A stretch of DNA of 64,000 bases from an uncultured SAR86 cluster bacterium (GTDB lineage Bacteria > Pseudomonadota > Gammaproteobacteria > Magnimaribacterales > AG-339-G14): the NCBI GenBank assembly GCA_902596665.1, contig CACJUN010000003.1:1-64000 (forward strand), given 5' to 3'. A model generated the notes under the pieces. The model was not told where the DNA came from. It searched no databases and saw only the letters and a list, made by a program, of their open reading frames with translations. This document shows, piece by piece, positions 38,021 through 46,484 of this stretch (the stretch's first letter is position 1; each line of letters begins with the position of its first letter). Position numbers and translations under genes: made by a program.

Positions 38021-38578
38021 TTAATGCGGGATTTTATTTACTACTACAAGGGCAGGCCTGATAAGTCGATCATTTAATGTGCAGCCTTTTTGCGCAACGG
38101 ATAAAATAATGTTGTTTCCTTTGTCCTTTTCATTTGAAGTTGATATAGCTTCATGCAATTTTGGATCAAATTCATCACCTAAAGGATCTAAAAGAACTAT
38201 TCCGTTTTTACCAAGGACATTTTCCAACTCTCTCAAAATCAATTCGTAACCATCCGCAGGAATAGTATTTTCTTGCGTTTTAAAATCTAGGTTTCTAAAT
38301 AGATTATCAATAACTGAGAGTAAGTCTTTCATAAACGACTCTAAGCCGAATATTCTTGCGCGTGCAATGTCATTTTGAGCAGATTTTCGTGTATTGATCA
38401 TTTCTGCTTGAAGTCTCATCATCTGATCTTCAAGCGAGGAAATTTTTTCTTCTGCCGAAGGCTCAACCTCTTCTTCTAGGTCTGATTCTTCATCCGGTTG
38501 TTCAATATTATCTTGAACCTCTTCAAGCTCTGAGACGTTATCCTGATGAACTTTAGAGCCTTTCTTTTTATTTGTCAT
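38021..38578 (-). CDS. grpE: Nucleotide exchange factor GrpE
   Basis: Releases ADP from DnaK. The 185 residues begin with an acidic, disordered 45-residue stretch, then a long dimerising helix (about 45-100). The beta domain carries DPLGDEFDPKLHEAIST (about 136-152) and the final RLIRPALVVV. Its ATG overlaps the end of fur by 11 nt, which places it in the fur transcript. Confidence 0.96.
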   Translation of the reverse strand: MTNKKKGSKVHQDNVSELEEVQDNIEQPDEESDLEEEVEPSAEEKISSLEDQMMRLQAEMINTRKSAQNDIARARIFGLESFMKDLLSVIDNLFRNLDFKTQENTIPADGYELILRELENVLGKNGIVLLDPLGDEFDPKLHEAISTSNEKDKGNNIILSVAQKGCTLNDRLIRPALVVVNKIPH

Positions 38579-39002
38579 TTTTTATAGGTTCAACGTATAA
38601 AACCAACCTATGATCAACGATTTTATACCCCATAGACTTGGCTAATTCTTCTTGTTTTTCTTCAATGATCTGATCATTAAATTCAATAACCTTGCCTGTT
38701 TCCATACATACCATGTGGTCATGATGATCGTCTGGCATCAATTCATAAACTGAATGCCCTGATTCGAAGTTGTGTTTCATTAGTATATCTGCCGATTCAA
38801 ACTGAGTAAGAACTCTGTAAACAGTAGCCAAACCAACCTCATCTCCAGCCTCAATAAGTTTTTTATAAACTTCATCAGCGCTAAGGTGTTTCTGATCAGA
38901 TGACTCAAAAATTTCTAAAATCCTTACCCTCGGTAAAGTTACCTTGAGTCCTGCGTCTCTAATATTCTTATCTTTAACCATTTTATTATGTGTATTCCCC
39001 AT
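38568..39002 (-). CDS. fur: Ferric uptake regulator Fur
   Basis: Iron-responsive repressor. The 144 residues have the winged-helix domain (GLKVTLPRVRILEIFE and VGLATVYRVLTQFESADIL, about 18-76) and the metal and dimer domain with DDHHDHMVCMETGKVIEF (about 91-108). The structural-zinc CxxC of E. coli Fur is replaced by CMET, as in Pseudomonas Fur. ATG 39002 is kept; ATG 38981 is an alternative. It is divergent from bamE across 16 bp, a conserved gammaproteobacterial pairing. The recN gene found after fur in Pseudomonas is missing. Confidence 0.95.
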   Translation of the reverse strand: MGNTHNKMVKDKNIRDAGLKVTLPRVRILEIFESSDQKHLSADEVYKKLIEAGDEVGLATVYRVLTQFESADILMKHNFESGHSVYELMPDDHHDHMVCMETGKVIEFNDQIIEEKQEELAKSMGYKIVDHRLVLYVEPIKNDK

Positions 39003-39018
39003 TATAATTGGGATTCCT

Positions 39019-39354
39019 ATGAATAAATCAATAATAGCAATTCTTATCTCTCTTGTATTTATTTCCTGCGGGGATAGATTTTATAGAGTGGTGGTACCTC
39101 AAGGAAACCTTGTCACAGACGAGATGATCCAACAATTAGAAGTTGGTATGACAGAAGCTCAAGTAAATTTCATTATGGGGACCCCCTTAATCCGCGATCC
39201 TCTAGAAAGAGATAGATGGGAGTATTATCGACAAATAATTCATGGCGAAAAGCTTCTGGGAAAAACTAGCTTTACCCTTAAATTTGAGTCGGGAAGACTT
39301 TTGTCTTGGACAAATAATTTAGAAGAGAGCAAAAATAAAGACCAATCCAATTAA
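39019..39354 (+). CDS. bamE: BAM complex lipoprotein BamE (SmpA/OmlA)
   Basis: Small outer-membrane lipoprotein that stabilises the BAM complex. 111 residues from ATG 39019: signal peptide with lipobox FISC (lipidated Cys at 17), then the family core LEVGMTEAQVNFIMGTPLIRDP (about 41-62) and DRWEYYRQIIHG. The frame is open back to 38944, but that part overlaps fur antisense and would bury the lipobox, so the later ATG is chosen. The last 36 bp overlap the sodium symporter gene on the other strand. Confidence 0.93.
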   Translation: MNKSIIAILISLVFISCGDRFYRVVVPQGNLVTDEMIQQLEVGMTEAQVNFIMGTPLIRDPLERDRWEYYRQIIHGEKLLGKTSFTLKFESGRLLSWTNNLEESKNKDQSN

Positions 39355-40662
39355 GATTGGAGCGACATACCTAGTTAAATTTATCCAAATTTTCCAATAA
39401 AGTTCATTTTTTATCTTCATCTCTTCTTTGACAAAGTTCTCTGAAAGAATCCAGCCAACTAGTAAAGCAATAAACAAGCCGCCTAATGGCAACATGACTG
39501 AGTTTGTTAAAAAGTCCATAAAGTCTAAAAACGACATCGAAAATATTTGAAAGTCTGCTATTAGATTAAATGAGAACAAACTTCCAAGTCCCAATAGCCA
39601 AGCAATGGATCCAAGGATAGTAACAGCATAAGTCCTGGAAATTTTAAATCTATCCTCCATCCAAGCTGTACTGGGTTCAATTAAGGATACAGACGAACTC
39701 AAGGCAGCTAACGAAACAAGAATAAAAAACAGAGCTGAAGCAAAAAAACTGAAGGGAATACCATAAAAAGCCACAGGTAGGGTCTCAAAAAATAATGACG
39801 GACCAGCGGTTGGAGTAAGCTCTGGATTAGCAAATACGATTGGAAAAATAATTATTCCAGCAATTATGGCAACAAAAGTATCTAGAAAAATTATCAAGCT
39901 GACGGTTTTGGTTAAGTTTTGTTCCTCAGGAATATATGCACCGTAAGCCATAATTGCCCCCATGCCTAAACTCAGAGTAAAAAAAGCCTGGCCCATGGCA
40001 CTTATAATTACACTTGACGAGATCTTAGAAAAATCTGGCATGAATAGAAAACTGATAGCTTTTCCAATTTCTCCCGTAAATGACGAATAAATTGAAAGCA
40101 GAATTATCAAAAAAAATAAAGTTGGCATAATTATCTTAATGGTGGCGCCAATTCCATCGACGACTCCCTTTGCGACTATGAAACAAGTTAAAATCAAAAA
40201 AAGGCTGTGCCAAAAGATCATTCTCATTGGAGAGGACTGAAACTGAGCAAAAAAATCAACAGAATATTGAGAAGGATTCAGTGAGTCAGCAGGAATTGGA
40301 CTAAAAATATAAGCCAAAGAAATACCTGCAAAAACGCTATAGTAAGATAAGATCATCAAACCTGCTAAGGCACCAAACCACCCTAGCAAAACCCAGTACG
40401 AAGAAATTCCTTTGAGGGAAACAAATTTTTTCATTGTATAAACTGGGCTTGATCTTCCGTATTTTCCTAAGAAAATCTCGGACATCATCACTGGAAATCC
40501 AATTAATACGATGCAGGCTAGGTAAATTATTACAAATGCTCCTCCACCATTTTCACCCGCCATGTAGGGAAATTTCCAAATATTGCCAAGGCCTACAGCG
40601 GATCCTGCTGCAGCTAGTATAAAAGTCCAATTGCCTTTCCAAATTTTTGAATTATTTGCCAT
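39319..40662 (-). CDS. Sodium-dependent transporter, NSS (LeuT) family
   Basis: Inner-membrane sodium symporter of the neurotransmitter:sodium symporter family, which in bacteria imports amino acids. The 447 residues have 11-12 hydrophobic segments. The first helix carries GSAVGLGNIWKFPYMAGENG (16-35), the unwound sodium and substrate site also seen in LeuT. The substrate cannot be told. Convergent overlap of 36 bp with bamE; divergent from smpB. Confidence 0.93.
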   Translation of the reverse strand: MANNSKIWKGNWTFILAAAGSAVGLGNIWKFPYMAGENGGGAFVIIYLACIVLIGFPVMMSEIFLGKYGRSSPVYTMKKFVSLKGISSYWVLLGWFGALAGLMILSYYSVFAGISLAYIFSPIPADSLNPSQYSVDFFAQFQSSPMRMIFWHSLFLILTCFIVAKGVVDGIGATIKIIMPTLFFLIILLSIYSSFTGEIGKAISFLFMPDFSKISSSVIISAMGQAFFTLSLGMGAIMAYGAYIPEEQNLTKTVSLIIFLDTFVAIIAGIIIFPIVFANPELTPTAGPSLFFETLPVAFYGIPFSFFASALFFILVSLAALSSSVSLIEPSTAWMEDRFKISRTYAVTILGSIAWLLGLGSLFSFNLIADFQIFSMSFLDFMDFLTNSVMLPLGGLFIALLVGWILSENFVKEEMKIKNELYWKIWINLTRYVAPILIGLVFIFALF

Positions 40663-40710
40663 ACAAAGACGTCTCTAAAAGAATCATTACTTAATAGTTA
40701 TACTACATCA

Positions 40711-41178
40711 ATGAACATCTCCAAAAAAAGTAACTTGCGACCAACAATTGAAAATCGACAAGCAAGATTTAATTATGAGCTTTTAGATGATTTTGAAGCA
40801 GGAATTTCTTTGGAAGGCTGGGAGGTTAAAAGTATCAGAAATGGGCAGATAGAATTAAAAAATGCTTACGTTGTTTTAAAAAAAGGAGAAGCATGGATTA
40901 TTGGATTGAAAATTCTACCCATGAAAGAAATTAATTACGAAGTTTCATCAGAAAGGTCTAGAAAGCTTTTACTTACCAAGGCAGAGTTATCTAAGCTTTT
41001 CAAACAGACAAATGAAAAAGGATTGAGTTGCGTCCCCATAAAAATTTTTTGGAAAAATAATTTAGTTAAAGTAAAAATTTCTGTGGCTCGAGGAAAATCA
41101 AAATACGATAAGAGACACTCGTTGAAAAATAAGGAGTGGAGAAAGGAAAAATCTTCGTTAGAAAATTTTTCTAACTGA
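40711..41178 (+). CDS. smpB: tmRNA-binding protein SmpB
   Basis: Carries tmRNA to stalled ribosomes for trans-translation. The 155 residues (160 in E. coli) show ENRQARFNYELLDDFEAGISLEGWEVKSI (about 14-42, part of the OB fold), NAYVVLKKGEAWIIG, and the basic C-terminal tail with KYDKRHSLKNKEWRKEK that senses the empty mRNA channel. It is directly followed on the same strand by the tmRNA gene itself, 30 bp away. Confidence 0.97.
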   Translation: MNISKKSNLRPTIENRQARFNYELLDDFEAGISLEGWEVKSIRNGQIELKNAYVVLKKGEAWIIGLKILPMKEINYEVSSERSRKLLLTKAELSKLFKQTNEKGLSCVPIKIFWKNNLVKVKISVARGKSKYDKRHSLKNKEWRKEKSSLENFSN

Positions 41179-41208
41179 TGATCATTAGATACAATTACTT
41201 GCTTTTTT

Positions 41209-41557
41209 GGGGGCGAACAGGATTAGACATCTTTCTTTCGAACCTTAAGTGCATGTCGAGATTGAGGAGTTCTCGTTAAACAATTCTCAAAACAATTAGT
41301 TGGCAAAAACAACTACGCACTAGCTGCATAATTAAGCTAGCTTCCTTACCCTGACTTCTACTAAGGGATAAGCGAAGTCGACTAGTAGAATGCTTGAAAT
41401 GTGTTGCTCAGATCCATTTTGATAAGACTTTTCTGAGCTTACTCTTCTAATCCCTTTTCATCGGGCCATGGAAGTAAAAGAAAATTGATGAAATAAGCAT
41501 GTAGATCTGAAGGTAAGAGTTAGTTGGACGCGGGTTCGATACCCGCCGCCTCCACCA
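41209..41557 (+). ncRNA. ssrA: Transfer-messenger RNA (tmRNA)
   Basis: Rescues stalled ribosomes by acting as tRNA-Ala and then as a short mRNA that adds a degradation tag. The 5' GGGGGCG pairs with CGCCTCC before ACCA to form a 7-bp acceptor stem with a G3-U70 pair, the alanine identity element. The T arm (GGGTTCGATACCC) and 3' CCA are encoded. The tag frame starts at GGC 41302 after AGTT, matching the upstream -4 A rule, and reads GKNNYALAA, stopping with TAA at 41329-41331. The 349-nt length is normal (363 in E. coli). A weak -10 (TACAAT, 41190-41195) precedes it. Confidence 0.95.
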
Positions 41558-41577
41558 AAATTAGAAATTAAATTGAT

Positions 41578-43710
41578 CTATTTTATTGATAATCTATTTT
41601 CTATATTTCCTAAGATGAATGAAAAGATTTCTGAATAAGAGTCTAAGATTATCTCGGTTGGAGTGCCTGCACCATGTCCTGCTTCAGTTTCAATTCTAAT
41701 GAGGATAGGATTATCTCCACTGTATAATTCCTGCAATGAAGCGGCAAACTTATAGGAATGAGCTGGGACTACCCTATCGTCATGATCGCCTGTTGTTATC
41801 AATGTGGCGGGATAAGAGACTTCGTCTTTAATATTGTGTAATGGTGAATAAGACAAAAGATAGTTAAACATCTCTTCACTTTCATCCGATGTACCGTAAT
41901 CATAAGCCCAGCCTGCACCGGCAGTAAATTTATGATACCTGAGCATATCTAGTACACCCACCGCAGGGAGAGCAACTCTAGCAAGCTGAGGCTCTTGGGT
42001 CATAACAGCACCAACTAAAAGACCTCCGTTTGAACCTCCTCTCAAAATTAAGTTTTCTGATTTTGTATAGCCCTCTGAAAAAAGAAATCTTGCGGCATAG
42101 ATAAAATCATCAAATACATTTTGCTTATTCATTTTTGTCCCAGATAGATGCCATTTCTTCCCATATTCTCCCCCTCCTCTGATATTTGGAACCGCATAAA
42201 CTCCGCCTTTTTCTAACCAATAAGCCATGATGCTGCTGAAATTTGGAGTGAGAGAAATATTAAAACCTCCATATCCGTAAAGAATTGTTGGATTTTTACC
42301 ATTTTTACTCAAACCTTTTTTATATGTGATGATCATTGGAACTTTTGTTCCGTCTTTAGAGGTATAAAAAACCTGCTCTGATATATATTTTTCAGGATCA
42401 AAATTTATCTTTGGCTTGAAATAAATTTTTGATTTACCGCTCTTAGGATTGATGCTGTAGATTGTGGGAGGTGTATGGTAGTTGGAGAAAGAATAGAAAA
42501 GTTCATCATCCTCTCTTTTCCCTGAGATTGGAGAAACACTCCCTATACCCGGTAGATTTACTTCTCTAATGAGTTTTCCAGAAAAATCATATTGAAAAGT
42601 CTTTGAAATTGCATTCTGCATTAACTCAACAAATATGTAGCCTCCTGAAGAGCTTGGACTCATTACAGAATCCTGTTCTGGGATTAAATCTTTGGAGTTA
42701 TCTAAAGAAGGTTTTGTGGCTTGAACTGAAATAATTTTTTGATTATCAGCATTATTGTTAGTCACTAAAAAAAGTTCGTCATCTAGACTATCCAATAAAT
42801 AAACATCGATAGAAAGATCGTCATTTATAGTTTTAATTTGTGGATTTTCATCTAAGTGATTTATTAAATAGAGCTCATTTCCAGATGTGGAATTTGCGGC
42901 AGATATAATTAAGTATTTTTGATCCTCTGTTACAGAGGATGAAACATATCTTCTTTTTTGTTCAGCTTTGTTTCCAAAGATAATTTGATCTTTTTCTTGA
43001 GTAGTTCCTAATTTATGAAAATAAAGTTTATGATTATTATTCAAAGAACTTAGTTCACTTCCTTCAGGAGCATCGTAAGATGAATAGTAGATACCCTCAT
43101 TGTTTTTCCAACTTAATGAAGAAAACTTAACGTTGATTAGAGAATCTGATAACAATGATTTGGTTTCTGTATCTAAAAAGAATACTTTCCTCCAATCACT
43201 TCCGCCTTCAGAAATTGCATAAGCAGCAACACTTCCATCTTTACTAAAACTAATATCAGATAAAGAGATAGTTCCATCTTCACTGAACGAGTTAGGATCT
43301 AAAAAGACTTCCTCAACCCCTTGAGAGTCTTTTCGGTAAAGCACTGATTGATTTTGTAGGCCACTATTCTTGAAAAAATAAATGTAATTTCCTTCTCTGA
43401 AGGGCGAAGAAAATTTCTCATAGTCCCAAATTTGTTTTAATCCATCTTTTATTTGCTCTTTGAACCCTAAACTTTCGAAATATTTATCAGTAAAGAGATT
43501 TTGATCCTCTATCCACCTCTTTGTCTCTTTATCCAGATCGTCCTCAAGCCATCTATATGGATCTTGAATTTCTTTTGAAAAATATAAATCAGAAATATTA
43601 ACTTTTTTAGTCATGGGATAAATTGATTTCAAATTATTATTATCAACCATGCTTAACTGCTCGCACGATAACAAGCTAATGGAAATAAGAATTATGGCTA
43701 GTTTTCGCAT
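41578..43710 (-). CDS. Prolyl oligopeptidase (S9A) as a lipoprotein
   Basis: Serine peptidase that cleaves short peptides after proline. The 710 residues match the family. After a seven-bladed propeller (about 95-440), the alpha/beta-hydrolase domain holds the catalytic Ser in RGGSNGG (about 560), Asp in DHDDRVVP (about 644) and His in AGHGAG (about 677). The N-terminus is a lipoprotein signal (ILISISLLSC, Cys16), with Glu at +2, so it is probably an outer-membrane lipoprotein facing the periplasm. There it could degrade imported peptides. Convergent with the tmRNA gene, 20 bp apart. Confidence 0.93.
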   Translation of the reverse strand: MRKLAIILISISLLSCEQLSMVDNNNLKSIYPMTKKVNISDLYFSKEIQDPYRWLEDDLDKETKRWIEDQNLFTDKYFESLGFKEQIKDGLKQIWDYEKFSSPFREGNYIYFFKNSGLQNQSVLYRKDSQGVEEVFLDPNSFSEDGTISLSDISFSKDGSVAAYAISEGGSDWRKVFFLDTETKSLLSDSLINVKFSSLSWKNNEGIYYSSYDAPEGSELSSLNNNHKLYFHKLGTTQEKDQIIFGNKAEQKRRYVSSSVTEDQKYLIISAANSTSGNELYLINHLDENPQIKTINDDLSIDVYLLDSLDDELFLVTNNNADNQKIISVQATKPSLDNSKDLIPEQDSVMSPSSSGGYIFVELMQNAISKTFQYDFSGKLIREVNLPGIGSVSPISGKREDDELFYSFSNYHTPPTIYSINPKSGKSKIYFKPKINFDPEKYISEQVFYTSKDGTKVPMIITYKKGLSKNGKNPTILYGYGGFNISLTPNFSSIMAYWLEKGGVYAVPNIRGGGEYGKKWHLSGTKMNKQNVFDDFIYAARFLFSEGYTKSENLILRGGSNGGLLVGAVMTQEPQLARVALPAVGVLDMLRYHKFTAGAGWAYDYGTSDESEEMFNYLLSYSPLHNIKDEVSYPATLITTGDHDDRVVPAHSYKFAASLQELYSGDNPILIRIETEAGHGAGTPTEIILDSYSEIFSFILGNIENRLSIK

Positions 43711-43737
43711 GAATGAATAAACTTGTTAAGTATTATA

Positions 43738-43766
43738 TTGACAAATTAGTTTGTTATCTTCATCAT
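43738..43766 (+). promoter_or_regulatory. Possible promoter of rpsT
   Basis: A perfect TTGACA (43738-43743) is followed after 17 bp by CATCAT (43761-43766), four of six matches to TATAAT. The start of transcription would be within a few bases of the rpsT ATG, so the message would be nearly leaderless. Confidence 0.33.
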
Positions 43767-43775
43767 TCCGCACCT

Positions 43776-44045
43776 ATGGCAAACATTAAATCAGCAATTA
43801 AAAGAGCTAGGCAAGCTAATAGAAGAAATGTCCTTAAGAGCTCTCAACGTGCTTCTGCGAGGACAAGTATCAAGGCCTTCGAAAAAGCACTTGATAATAA
43901 GGATATTGAAGCTGCCGGGAATGAGTTTAAGAAAACTCAGAAACTGATGGATAAACTTGCCAATAAAAAAGTTCTTCCCAAAAATCACGTTGCAAGAACT
44001 AAATCAAGACTCAACAAAAAATTAAAAGCTCTTAAGTCAGCTTAA
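43776..44045 (+). CDS. rpsT: 30S ribosomal protein S20
   Basis: Small-subunit protein of the 30S body, helical and very basic. 89 residues from ATG 43776, beginning MANIKSAIKRARQANRRNVL as in all S20 proteins (87 in E. coli). The open frame extends back to 43713, but those residues are not S20-like. It converges on proB with a 9-nt tail overlap, the usual gammaproteobacterial arrangement. Confidence 0.96.
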   Translation: MANIKSAIKRARQANRRNVLKSSQRASARTSIKAFEKALDNKDIEAAGNEFKKTQKLMDKLANKKVLPKNHVARTKSRLNKKLKALKSA

Positions 44046-44807
44046 TTTCAATCTAGTTCTCTTTTTTTGGTTCTGCAATGAACCAAATAGATCTTTTTCA
44101 TGACCGCTTAGGATATAGCCAATCCTTTGATTATTAATTAAGAAAATTTTCATAGCTGACAATTTAGTTTTCATGCCTCCTCTTCCTAACTTACCAGAGT
44201 CTCCAAAAATAATTGTTTGATTTGAAAGTGCTTTAAGGCTGACTTCGTCAATAAGAACTGCGTCCTTATTTGTTCTTGGATCTTTTGAATATAAACCCTT
44301 TTGATCTGTATAAAGTATAAGTTTTTTAGAACTAATAAGATTCGCTAGTTTTGCACTTAATTGATCATTATCTCCTCTCTCAATTTCTTCTGTTGATACA
44401 GAATCATTTTCATTGACTATTGGCGTTATACCCCATCTGAGGAGATTATTGATGCTGGATTTAATATTGTTAGATTTTGTTTCAGATTTAAAGTCACTGT
44501 GACTGAGGAGAACTTGAGCAACCTCTATTTTAAATTTATCAAAATTTTTCTGGTAAGCATTAATAAGCCCTATTTGGCCAACAGCTGATAATGATTGAAG
44601 TTCTTTGATATTCTTTGGTTTTTTTTCTATGCCTCTTTTCTTCATTCCATAGGAAATTGCGCCAGATGAAACTAAAACTACATCAAAGTCATTTTCTCTA
44701 AATTTCTGAATGCACTTAGCTAGTCTTTTAAAAAAAGCTGAATTTTCTCGACTTCCTTGTGAAATTAAGGAGGACCCTACTTTCATTACTACTATTGAAT
44801 TACTCAT
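44037..44807 (-). CDS. proB: Glutamate 5-kinase lacking the PUA domain
   Basis: First step of proline synthesis. The 256 residues cover the amino-acid-kinase domain: VVMKVGSSLIS (6-16), VSSGAISYGMKKRG (46-59), VNENDSVSTEEIERGDND (about 134-151) and GKLGRGGMKTKL (about 204-215). E. coli ProB (367 residues) has a further C-terminal PUA domain that is entirely absent here, as in some other lineages. It overlaps obg by 8 nt. Confidence 0.94.
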   Translation of the reverse strand: MSNSIVVMKVGSSLISQGSRENSAFFKRLAKCIQKFRENDFDVVLVSSGAISYGMKKRGIEKKPKNIKELQSLSAVGQIGLINAYQKNFDKFKIEVAQVLLSHSDFKSETKSNNIKSSINNLLRWGITPIVNENDSVSTEEIERGDNDQLSAKLANLISSKKLILYTDQKGLYSKDPRTNKDAVLIDEVSLKALSNQTIIFGDSGKLGRGGMKTKLSAMKIFLINNQRIGYILSGHEKDLFGSLQNQKKRTRLKLS

Positions 44808-45810
44808 TACTGTTAATCTCTATGATTTTTGTACTGACCTTTTTGACTAGTTCGCTTAATCCTTCCCCAGTTACAGAAGATATTAAAAAAACCTCATTGC
44901 TGTAAATCTTTTTTGCCTTAGATAAATAATCATCCTTCGATTCTGTTTTTGTGTCTGCTTTAGTTAGTACAATCCATTGCTCTAGTTTAGATAAAGATTC
45001 GTCAAATTCTTTTAGCTCTTTATCTAAAGAATTCTTTTTTTCCTTTACATCTTCAGGTTTGATTTCTGATACATCAATTAGATGAAGCAATAACTTTACT
45101 CGAGATAAATGTTTTAAAAATCTTATCCCAAGCCCTGCTCCCTTGGCAGCTCCCGGAATTAATCCTGGAATATCTGCAATTACATATGGATTGAGAGATT
45201 TAGCCTCAACCACTCCAAGATTAGGAGTTAGAGTAGTAAACGGATAGTCGGCTATTTTGGGTTTTGCCTCAGATATACTCGAAATTAAGGTAGATTTTCC
45301 TGCATTTGGAAATCCTAAGAGACCAACATCAGCTATTAATCTTAGTTCTAACTGAAGCGATAGCTCTTCTCCCTTTTCTCCATCTGTAGTTTTTCTGGGA
45401 GCTCTATTGGTAGATGACTTGAACCTTGCATTCCCTAATCCACCCTTTCCTCCAGAAACAACTTCAAAAAGATCGCCATCTTTTTTTAAGTCTGCTATCT
45501 CTTCTTCAGTTGATTCTTCAAAAACAACAGTACCAACGGGAACTTTTAAAATTATGTCACTGGCATCCTTGCCATGTTTATTTTTACCCTCGCCAGGAGA
45601 ACCATTTTTAGCTTGGTATTTTTTTTGTAATCTAAAATCTTGCAGCGTTGTTAAAGAGCTGTCAGCTTTAAGAAAAATGCTTCCGCCTTTCCCTCCGTCG
45701 CCACCATCGGGACCACCCTTAGGAATAAATTTTTCTCTTCTGAAACTCAAACATCCGTTTCCACCAGAGCCAGCTATTAATTGAATAGCGGCTTCGTCAA
45801 TGAAGCTCAT
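44800..45810 (-). CDS. obg: GTPase Obg (CgtA)
   Basis: Essential GTPase for 50S assembly and stress response. The 336 residues have the glycine-rich Obg fold (1-158, GSGGNGCLSFRREKFIPKGG) and then the G domain with GFPNAGKST (about 165-173), DIPGLI and the NKxD-type TKAD (about 282-285). The extra C-terminal domain of E. coli CgtA (390 residues) is missing. It follows rpmA by 3 bp. Confidence 0.97.
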   Translation of the reverse strand: MSFIDEAAIQLIAGSGGNGCLSFRREKFIPKGGPDGGDGGKGGSIFLKADSSLTTLQDFRLQKKYQAKNGSPGEGKNKHGKDASDIILKVPVGTVVFEESTEEEIADLKKDGDLFEVVSGGKGGLGNARFKSSTNRAPRKTTDGEKGEELSLQLELRLIADVGLLGFPNAGKSTLISSISEAKPKIADYPFTTLTPNLGVVEAKSLNPYVIADIPGLIPGAAKGAGLGIRFLKHLSRVKLLLHLIDVSEIKPEDVKEKKNSLDKELKEFDESLSKLEQWIVLTKADTKTESKDDYLSKAKKIYSNEVFLISSVTGEGLSELVKKVSTKIIEINSNE

Positions 45811-45813
45811 TAT

Positions 45814-46074
45814 TTAATCTGCGGGAGTGATATTTATGAATTGTCTAAGATTTCTACCTTTTTTGCTGAAAGATACAGTGCCGTCAATTTTTGCAAAAAG
45901 TGTATGATCTTTTCCAATTCCAACATTTGTGCCAGGATGAAACTTTGTGCCCCTTTGCCTGACTAGAATAGAGCCAGCAGATACCAGTTGGCCGCCGTAC
46001 CTTTTAACGCCTAGTCTTTTAGATTCAGAATCTCTTCCGTTTCTACTGCTACCACCTGCTTTTTTATGTGCCAT
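45814..46074 (-). CDS. rpmA: 50S ribosomal protein L27
   Basis: Large-subunit protein whose N-terminus reaches the peptidyl-transferase centre. 86 residues, beginning [20 protein letters not shown] as usual; no cleavable N-terminal extension of the Firmicute type. It is 2 bp after rplU. Confidence 0.98.
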   Translation of the reverse strand: MAHKKAGGSSRNGRDSESKRLGVKRYGGQLVSAGSILVRQRGTKFHPGTNVGIGKDHTLFAKIDGTVSFSKKGRNLRQFINITPAD

Positions 46075-46076
46075 AC

Positions 46077-46388
46077 TTAAACCGAAATTTGCTCTATTTG
46101 AATTTCACTATAATTTTGACGATGACCTTGCTTTTTCCTGTAGTCCTTCCTTCTTTTCATCTTGATAATAGTTACTTTATCTTCTTTTCCGTGTCGAAGG
46201 ATTTTTGCAGTTACCTTCGCCCCTTCAATAAAAGGAGAGCCAAGAGTAACTTCGCCATCTTTCTCAATTAATAGCACATCAGTAATATCAACAGGTTCTC
46301 CTTCAGAAGCTTTAAGTTTTTCAACTTTAAGGATTTCGCCTTCAGCAACTTTATGCTGTTTACCACCTGTTTTGATTACCGCGTACAT
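46077..46388 (-). CDS. rplU: 50S ribosomal protein L21
   Basis: Large-subunit protein bound to 23S rRNA domain II. Exactly 103 residues as in E. coli; [18 protein letters not shown] at the start and [14 protein letters not shown] near the end are typical. First gene of rplU-rpmA-obg-proB. Confidence 0.98.
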   Translation of the reverse strand: MYAVIKTGGKQHKVAEGEILKVEKLKASEGEPVDITDVLLIEKDGEVTLGSPFIEGAKVTAKILRHGKEDKVTIIKMKRRKDYRKKQGHRQNYSEIQIEQISV

Positions 46389-46411
46389 TTTTATATCAAA
46401 ATTGAGGTCGA

Positions 46412-46440
46412 ATGATATCTAAATAAGTTCTTTGTCGCAA
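46412..46440 (-). promoter_or_regulatory. Probable promoter of the rplU operon
   Basis: On the minus strand TTGCGA (46440-46435) is followed after exactly 17 bp by TATCAT (46417-46412): four and five matches to the sigma-70 hexamers. The start would fall near 46405, leaving a leader of about 17 nt before the rplU ATG. Confidence 0.5.
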
Positions 46441-46484
46441 TAGATTCAATAAATCAACTATGATAATTTGTACTTGAGAGATTG

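Noticed and set aside
41304-41322. tmRNA tag read from GCA (AKTTTH then stop)
   Set aside because: It gives no ALAA end and puts the conserved A at the wrong distance; the GGC frame fits both rules.
43713-43775. Longer S20 frame
   Set aside because: The 21 extra residues are not ribosomal in character and would erase the TTGACA promoter.
45407-45784. 125-residue Pro/Phe/Ser-rich frame antisense to obg
   Set aside because: It is the mirror of the glycine-rich Obg fold; composition explains it.
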